From contig NZ_QQAV01000003.1 of assembly GCF_003350475.1 (NCBI RefSeq), positions 62,001-126,000 on the forward strand: 64,000 nt of DNA. The letters are read 5' to 3'. Below are positions 59,569 through 64,000 of the stretch, in pieces. Both the position numbers and the translations under genes were made by a program. Position 1 is the stretch's first letter. Every line of letters starts with the position of its first letter. This DNA is from Pseudacidovorax intermedius (lineage in GTDB: Bacteria; Pseudomonadota; Gammaproteobacteria; Burkholderiales; Burkholderiaceae_C). The notes below the pieces were generated by a model that worked only from the letters and a program-made list of their open reading frames with translations, was not told the DNA's origin and did no database searches.

Positions 59569-59581
59569 GGGGTTCACCTGA

Positions 59582-60220
59582 TCACCAACGTTTGCCCGAC
59601 TGGTTCTCCAGCAGGGGTTTCACTCGCGCAGAAATCGCCTCGCGGGCCCGGAAGATGCGCGAACGGACGGTACCGATCGGGCAATTCATCGCTTCGGCGA
59701 TTTCCTCGTAGCTCAACCCCTCGATCTCACGCAAGGTCACGGCCTGGCGCAATTCGGCCGGCAGCGCCTCCATGGCGGCATTCACCGCCGCAGCCACTTC
59801 ATTGGCCGCGAGCACGGATTCAGGGGTTTCGTCGCTGATTGGTTCGTTTCCGCCGCGGTAAGTTTCATCGTCGTCGTCACTGCTGCGCAGCGCCGCTTCG
59901 GACACCGTCGGGTCGCGTTTCATGTCCACCAGCGCCTTCTTGGCGGTGTTCACAGCAATCCGGTACAGCCAGGTGTAGAACTGCGCGTCGCCGCGGAACT
60001 GGTGCAGCGCACGATAGGCCCGGATGAAGGTTTCCTGCGCGATGTCTTCGATCAGATCCACATCACGCACCATCCGGCCAATCAGGCGCTCGATCCTTCG
60101 CTGGTACTTGATCACCAGGAGTTCGAAGGCCTTGGCGTCGCCGGCCAGGGTGCGCTGGACCAGCAGAAGATCAGCCTCGCCCGGATTGGCAGGCGGTGGC
60201 GGCAGCGGAGCGCTCGTCAT
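59582..60220 (-). CDS. rpoE: ECF sigma factor RpoE
   Basis: 212-residue extracytoplasmic-function sigma factor for envelope stress. Region 2 reads DAKAFELLVIKYQRRIERLIGRMVRDVDLIEDIAQETFIRAYRALHQFRGDAQFYTWLYRIAVNTAKKALVD and region 4 LPAELRQAVTLREIEGLSYEEIAEAMNCPIGTVRSRIFRAREAI. An acidic linker, SSDDDDETYRGGNEPISDETPE, separates them. Its ATG overlaps the stop of the upstream small gene by four bases (ATGA). It heads rseA-rseB-mucD. Confidence 0.95.
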   Translation of the reverse strand: MTSAPLPPPPANPGEADLLLVQRTLAGDAKAFELLVIKYQRRIERLIGRMVRDVDLIEDIAQETFIRAYRALHQFRGDAQFYTWLYRIAVNTAKKALVDMKRDPTVSEAALRSSDDDDETYRGGNEPISDETPESVLAANEVAAAVNAAMEALPAELRQAVTLREIEGLSYEEIAEAMNCPIGTVRSRIFRAREAISARVKPLLENQSGKRW

Positions 60221-60678
60221 GCCGGCGCCCCCTGGGAACGGCGCCCTTCGGCGGGCACACCATCGAAAGCAGCCCGGCGCAGGGCCCGCCACCGCAGGGG
60301 ATCGGCGTCCCGATCCAGCCACATCCAGTGGGTGCGGCCGTCGGTCATCACGCACCGCACCAGCATCAGCGTGCCGAGGTCCATGACCACGGCCAGCGCG
60401 CCGCCCGCCTGCGGGTTCAGGCCGCGAAGGTCGGTCATCGACCATTCGGCACCGGTCCAATGCAACACCCCCCGGCCAGTGGTCCGGCGCGCATCCCACG
60501 CCAGTGCCACGCCCGCCGCTGCAGCCAGGATCATCGCGACAGTCGCCGCATCGAAGGCGGCGAAATGGAAGCCCCAACCCAAGGCGCAGAGGCCTCCGAT
60601 GCCCGCGACGGCCCCATGCAGGGCTGCCGCGCGGCGGGAGGCCCCGACCGGAAAACTCACCGCCGGGGCGTGGTGCAT
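60217..60678 (-). CDS. Small membrane protein, possibly YgfX/CptA-like
   Basis: 153 residues. Two hydrophobic helices (about 20-40 and 45-62, ALHGAVAGIGGLCALGWGFHFAAFDAATVAMILAAAAGVALAW) are followed by a soluble part with RGVLHWTGAEWSMTDLRGLNPQAGGALAVVMDLGTLMLVRCVMTDGRTHWMWLDRDADPLRWRALRRAAFDGV. This pattern, two helices and then a W-x-L-R-D..W..LRR C-terminus, looks like the YgfX family (PF07254), but similarity is by eye only. It stands between fabF and rpoE and overlaps the rpoE ATG, so it is translated together with the sigma factor. Start ATG at 60678. Confidence 0.65.
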   Translation of the reverse strand: MHHAPAVSFPVGASRRAAALHGAVAGIGGLCALGWGFHFAAFDAATVAMILAAAAGVALAWDARRTTGRGVLHWTGAEWSMTDLRGLNPQAGGALAVVMDLGTLMLVRCVMTDGRTHWMWLDRDADPLRWRALRRAAFDGVPAEGRRSQGAPA

Positions 60679-60728
60679 GGGAGATTCAGAGGGGCGAAAA
60701 GCGACGGGATAAACGCCAAGGGAACGCG

Positions 60729-61973
60729 TCAGACCCGCTTGAACACCAGCGTGCCGTTGGTGCCGCCGAAGCCGAAGTTGTTCTTCACGGCCACGTCGAT
60801 CTTCATGTCCCGCGCCGTGTTGGCGCAGTAGTCCAGGTCGCATTCCGGATCCTGGTTGAAGATGTTGATGGTCGGTGGGCTCTTCTGCTCGTGCACCGCC
60901 AGCACCGTGAACACCGACTCGATGCCCCCGGCGCCGCCCAGCAGATGGCCCGTCATGGACTTGGTGGAGTTCACCACCATGTTCCGGGCGTGGTCGCCGA
61001 AGGCCAGCTTGATGGCGTTGGTTTCGTTCAGGTCGCCCAGCGGCGTGGACGTGCCATGCGCATTCAGGTAATCGACCTGGTCGGCGTTGATGCCGGCGTT
61101 GCGCAGGGCGGCCTGCATGCTGCGGCGCGGACCGTCCACGCTGGGCGCAGTCATGTGGTAAGCGTCGGCGCTCATGCCGAAGCCCACGAGCTCGGCATAG
61201 ATCTTGGCGCCACGGGCCTTGGCATGCTCGTATTCCTCGAGCACCACGACCCCAGCGCCCTCGCCCAGCACGAAGCCGTCGCGGTCCTTGTCCCACGGGC
61301 GGGAGGCTGTGGCCGGATCGTCGTTGCGCGTGGAAAGCGCCCGTGCTGCGGCGAAACCGCCGATGCCAAGAGGCGAGACGGTCGACTCGGCGCCGCCGGC
61401 CACCATCACATCCGCATCGCCGGCCTGGATCAGGCGCGCCGACAGGCCGATGGCATGCAGGCCGGTGGTACAGGCTGTGACCACCGCGATGTTCGGGCCC
61501 GTGAAGCCGTACTTGATCGACAGGTGGCCCGAGATCATGTTGATGATCGAAGCCGGCACGAAGAAGGGCGAGATGCGGCGCGGGCCGCGGTTGGTCAGCT
61601 CGGCATGCGTCTCTTCGATCATCGGCAGGCCACCGATGCCCGAGCCGATGTTGCAGCCGATGCGCTCAGCCAGCTCGGGCGACAGCGCCTCGCCGGTGGG
61701 CAGACCGCTGTCCTGCACCGCCTGGATCGAGGCGGCCAGTCCGAGATGGATGAAGCGGTCCATGTGGCGCGCCTCCTTCTCGGAGATGTATTGGGTGATG
61801 TCGAAACCCTTGACCTGGCCCGCGAAGCGGCACGCCAGGTTGCTGGCATCGAAGCTGGTGACGGTGCTGATGCCCGACTGGCCCGCCACGAGATTGGCCC
61901 AGCTCTCGGCCACAGTGTTTCCGACGGGGGAGATGCAACCGAGCCCGGTGACGACGACGCGGCGTTGAGTCAT
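60729..61973 (-). CDS. fabF: Beta-ketoacyl-ACP synthase II
   Basis: 414-residue condensing enzyme that elongates acyl-ACP with malonyl-ACP. The active-site Cys is in [13 protein letters not shown]; the two His lie in [11 protein letters not shown] and [13 protein letters not shown]; the conserved Lys is in [27 protein letters not shown] opens the protein. It follows acpP by 181 bases on the same strand. Confidence 0.98.
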   Translation of the reverse strand: MTQRRVVVTGLGCISPVGNTVAESWANLVAGQSGISTVTSFDASNLACRFAGQVKGFDITQYISEKEARHMDRFIHLGLAASIQAVQDSGLPTGEALSPELAERIGCNIGSGIGGLPMIEETHAELTNRGPRRISPFFVPASIINMISGHLSIKYGFTGPNIAVVTACTTGLHAIGLSARLIQAGDADVMVAGGAESTVSPLGIGGFAAARALSTRNDDPATASRPWDKDRDGFVLGEGAGVVVLEEYEHAKARGAKIYAELVGFGMSADAYHMTAPSVDGPRRSMQAALRNAGINADQVDYLNAHGTSTPLGDLNETNAIKLAFGDHARNMVVNSTKSMTGHLLGGAGGIESVFTVLAVHEQKSPPTINIFNQDPECDLDYCANTARDMKIDVAVKNNFGFGGTNGTLVFKRV

Positions 61974-62154
61974 GCCGGCGAACCTTTCTGCAATGGTGGG
62001 TCTCCCAGACCTGGGGCGCCGTGCGCCTGGAGCGTCAATGAAAGGACGGTTCCGGGAGGAAATGAAGCCGAAGGCCCGCGAAACGGGAGAGGAGGGAGCC
62101 TCGCAAAGCGCCGGTCGTGCAGCGCAGCGGGCAAACGGCTTGGGGCTTGGCCGA

Positions 62155-62394
<240 letters not shown>

Positions 62395-62545
62395 TTAGGT
62401 TCCCTCTGAGGGTGGTAAAGAATCAAGGATTTTAGCCGGGCCGTTCCGGGCGAAGTCCCGGCAAGGGCCTACGGCCGCTCGGAGAGCCACTGTCCAGCCC
62501 CTCGCGCAGATTCGTCCGACAGGCGGCTGCGCGGCGGCGGGTGGA

Positions 62546-63289
62546 TTACATGTACATGCCGCCGTTGACGTGCAGTTCCTGGCCCGTCACGTAGCCGGCC
62601 TGCGGCGACGCCAGATAGGCCACGGCGTGGGCCACATCGGCCGGCTTGCCCAGATGGCCCAGCGGGATCTGCGCCAGCAGCGCCTGCTGCTGCGCCTCGG
62701 GCAGGCTTGCGGTCATGTCGGTCTCGATGAAGCCAGGCGCCACGCAGTTCACCGTGATTGCACGGCTGCCCAGCTCGCGCGCCAAGGCACGGGTCATGCC
62801 GGCCACGCCCGCTTTGGCAGCGGCGTAGTTGACCTGCCCCGGATTACCAGAGGCGCCCACCACGCTGGTGATGCTGATGATGCGGCCATAGCGCTGCTTC
62901 ATCATCGGCCGGATCACCGCCCGCGAGAGGCGGAAGACAGCCTTCAGGTTGGTGTCGATGACGGCATCCCAGTCCTCGTCCTTCAGCCGCATGGCGAGCA
63001 TGTCGCGGGTGATGCCGGCGTTGTTGACGAGCACATGCAGGCCCCCGTGGGCCTTCACGATGGCGTCGATCATGGCCTCCACGGCCGGGCCGTCGGTGAC
63101 ATTCAGCACTTTGCCTTCACCACCGTGGGGCGACAGCGCTGCGCCGATCTTGGCGGCGCCGTCGGCGCTCGTGCCCGTGCCGATGACCTTGTAGCCGCGC
63201 TGGGCGAGTTCCAGCGCGGTGGCTGCGCCGATGCCGCGCGTGGCGCCGGTGACAAGGGCCACCTGGCCCTGGATCGCGGGAGTGTTCAT
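62546..63289 (-). CDS. fabG: 3-oxoacyl-ACP reductase
   Basis: 247-residue short-chain dehydrogenase that reduces beta-ketoacyl-ACP with NADPH. TGATRGIGAATALEL is the cofactor motif, NNAG follows, and the catalytic Ser-Tyr-Lys is in ISITSVVGASGNPGQVNYAAAKAGVAGM. VNCVAPGFIETDM and the C-terminal HVNGGMYM are typical. It lies 30 bases after fabD. Confidence 0.98.
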   Translation of the reverse strand: MNTPAIQGQVALVTGATRGIGAATALELAQRGYKVIGTGTSADGAAKIGAALSPHGGEGKVLNVTDGPAVEAMIDAIVKAHGGLHVLVNNAGITRDMLAMRLKDEDWDAVIDTNLKAVFRLSRAVIRPMMKQRYGRIISITSVVGASGNPGQVNYAAAKAGVAGMTRALARELGSRAITVNCVAPGFIETDMTASLPEAQQQALLAQIPLGHLGKPADVAHAVAYLASPQAGYVTGQELHVNGGMYM

Positions 63290-63319
63290 GCGTGTTTCCA
63301 GAAAAAGGGAGAGACGGCG

Positions 63320-64000
63320 TCAGGCGACCAGCTGCCGCGCTTCGCCCAGCGAGGCCGGATCCTGGATGAAGCCGCTGGCCAAACCGGGCGCGATGCGCTT
63401 GACCATGCCCGACAGCACCTTGCCCGGACCGGATTCGACGACGGCCTCGACGCCCCGGGCCTGCAGCGCCTGCACGCTCTCGACCCAGCGCACCGGACCT
63501 GCCGCCTGGCGCACCAGCGCCTCGCGGATTCGGGCCGGATCGGTTTCGATCGCCACGTCGATGTTGTTGAGCACGGGAATCTGCGGCGCCTTCAGTTCGA
63601 CCTCCGCGAGGCGGCGCGCCAGGGCCTCGGCCGCCGGCTTCATCAGGCTGGAATGGAAGGGCGCCGACACCGGCAGCGGCAGTGCGCGCTTGGCGCCCTG
63701 GCTCTTGAGCAGTTCGCAGGCGCGCTCGACGGCCGCCTTGCTGCCGGCGATCACGGTCTGCATCGGGTCGTTGAAATTGACGGCTTCGACCACTTCACCG
63801 GGGGCGCCCATGGCGGCCGTGGCCTCGGCACAGCCGGCCTTCACCTGCTCGGCCGCCATCCCCAGGATGGCGGCCATGGCGCCCGTACCGACCGGCACGG
63901 CCTCCTGCATCGCCTGGGCACGGAAGCGGACCAGCGGCGCCGCCTGCGCCAGCGTCAGCACGCCGGCAGCGACCAGCGCGGAATACTCGCCGAGCGAGTG
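63320..64000 (-). CDS. fabD: Malonyl-CoA:ACP transacylase, 5' end outside window
   Basis: The frame is open through the window edge; 226 residues are visible of a usual ~310. The visible part begins at HSLGEYSALVAAGVLTLAQAA, the nucleophile elbow GHSLGE with the catalytic Ser; the conserved Arg is in PLVRFRAQAMQEAVP and the catalytic His in PVSAPFHSSLMKPAAE. It transfers malonate to ACP and heads fabG-acpP-fabF here. Confidence 0.95.
   Translation of the reverse strand, partial: HSLGEYSALVAAGVLTLAQAAPLVRFRAQAMQEAVPVGTGAMAAILGMAAEQVKAGCAEATAAMGAPGEVVEAVNFNDPMQTVIAGSKAAVERACELLKSQGAKRALPLPVSAPFHSSLMKPAAEALARRLAEVELKAPQIPVLNNIDVAIETDPARIREALVRQAAGPVRWVESVQALQARGVEAVVESGPGKVLSGMVKRIAPGLASGFIQDPASLGEARQLVA

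Noticed and set aside
56042-59581. 1179-codon plus-strand frame opposite mucD, rseB and rseA
   Set aside because: It spans three well-supported minus-strand genes and their gaps and has no recognisable domain.

Overview
The window is GC-rich chromosomal DNA from a betaproteobacterium of the order Burkholderiales, most likely family Comamonadaceae. The evidence is protein similarity by eye (for example TyrB, AcnB, SdhC and LepA), the gene blocks mdh / gntR-sdhCDAB-sdhE-gltA, leuCDB-asd-fimV-truA-trpFBA-accD and lepA-lepB-rnc-era-recO-pdxJ-acpS, and dispersed repeats of a Comamonadaceae kind. The genus cannot be resolved. Almost everything is core metabolism or housekeeping. I see no prophage, insertion sequence, CRISPR array, rRNA or tRNA.

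Layout. 1-3280: truncated tyrB, kynA (tryptophan 2,3-dioxygenase), a hairpin-rich repeat and a convergent FAD monooxygenase. 3345-5805: ferrous iron uptake (feoA, feoB, a Cys-rich small protein). 6029-8776: acnA. 8867-10899: a membrane protein divergent from an XRE/MmyB-type regulator, then a FMN-binding stress protein. 11055-17329 (minus): acnB, a secreted unknown, a CitE-like lyase coupled to tam, and mdh. 17535-23580 (plus): a GntR regulator, sdhCDAB, sdhE, gltA. 23752-28267: an entericidin-like lipoprotein, a LysR regulator and leuCDB.

28300-37458: a Thr/Ile/Lys-rich leader ORF with competing RNA hairpins in front of asd, then fimV, truA, trpF, trpB, trpA and accD. 37523-42200: a Fur-box-controlled siderophore receptor and a PepSY/flavodoxin/FAD-NAD(P)H reductase, probably one iron-siderophore uptake and reduction unit. 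42261-46979: a YggT protein, a LonN-domain protein, lysS and a beta-propeller lipoprotein. 47157-49767 (minus): yggU, nagZ, acpS, pdxJ. 49826-55677 (minus): recO, era, rnc, a DUF4845 protein, lepB, lepA. 56234-60678 (minus): the envelope-stress operon ygfX-like/rpoE/rseA/rseB/mucD. 60729-64000 (minus): fabF, acpP, fabG and partial fabD.

The genes form a few working sets: the TCA cycle (two aconitases, Mdh, Sdh, GltA, plus Tam, which disarms the aconitase by-product trans-aconitate); leucine, aspartate-family and tryptophan synthesis; two iron routes; fatty-acid synthesis with its carrier-protein synthase; and sigma-E stress control. The observations most worth following are the candidate asd attenuator, a 19-base repeat present both inside the citE-like reading frame and upstream of sdhC, and an intrinsic terminator between a Fur box and the receptor start.
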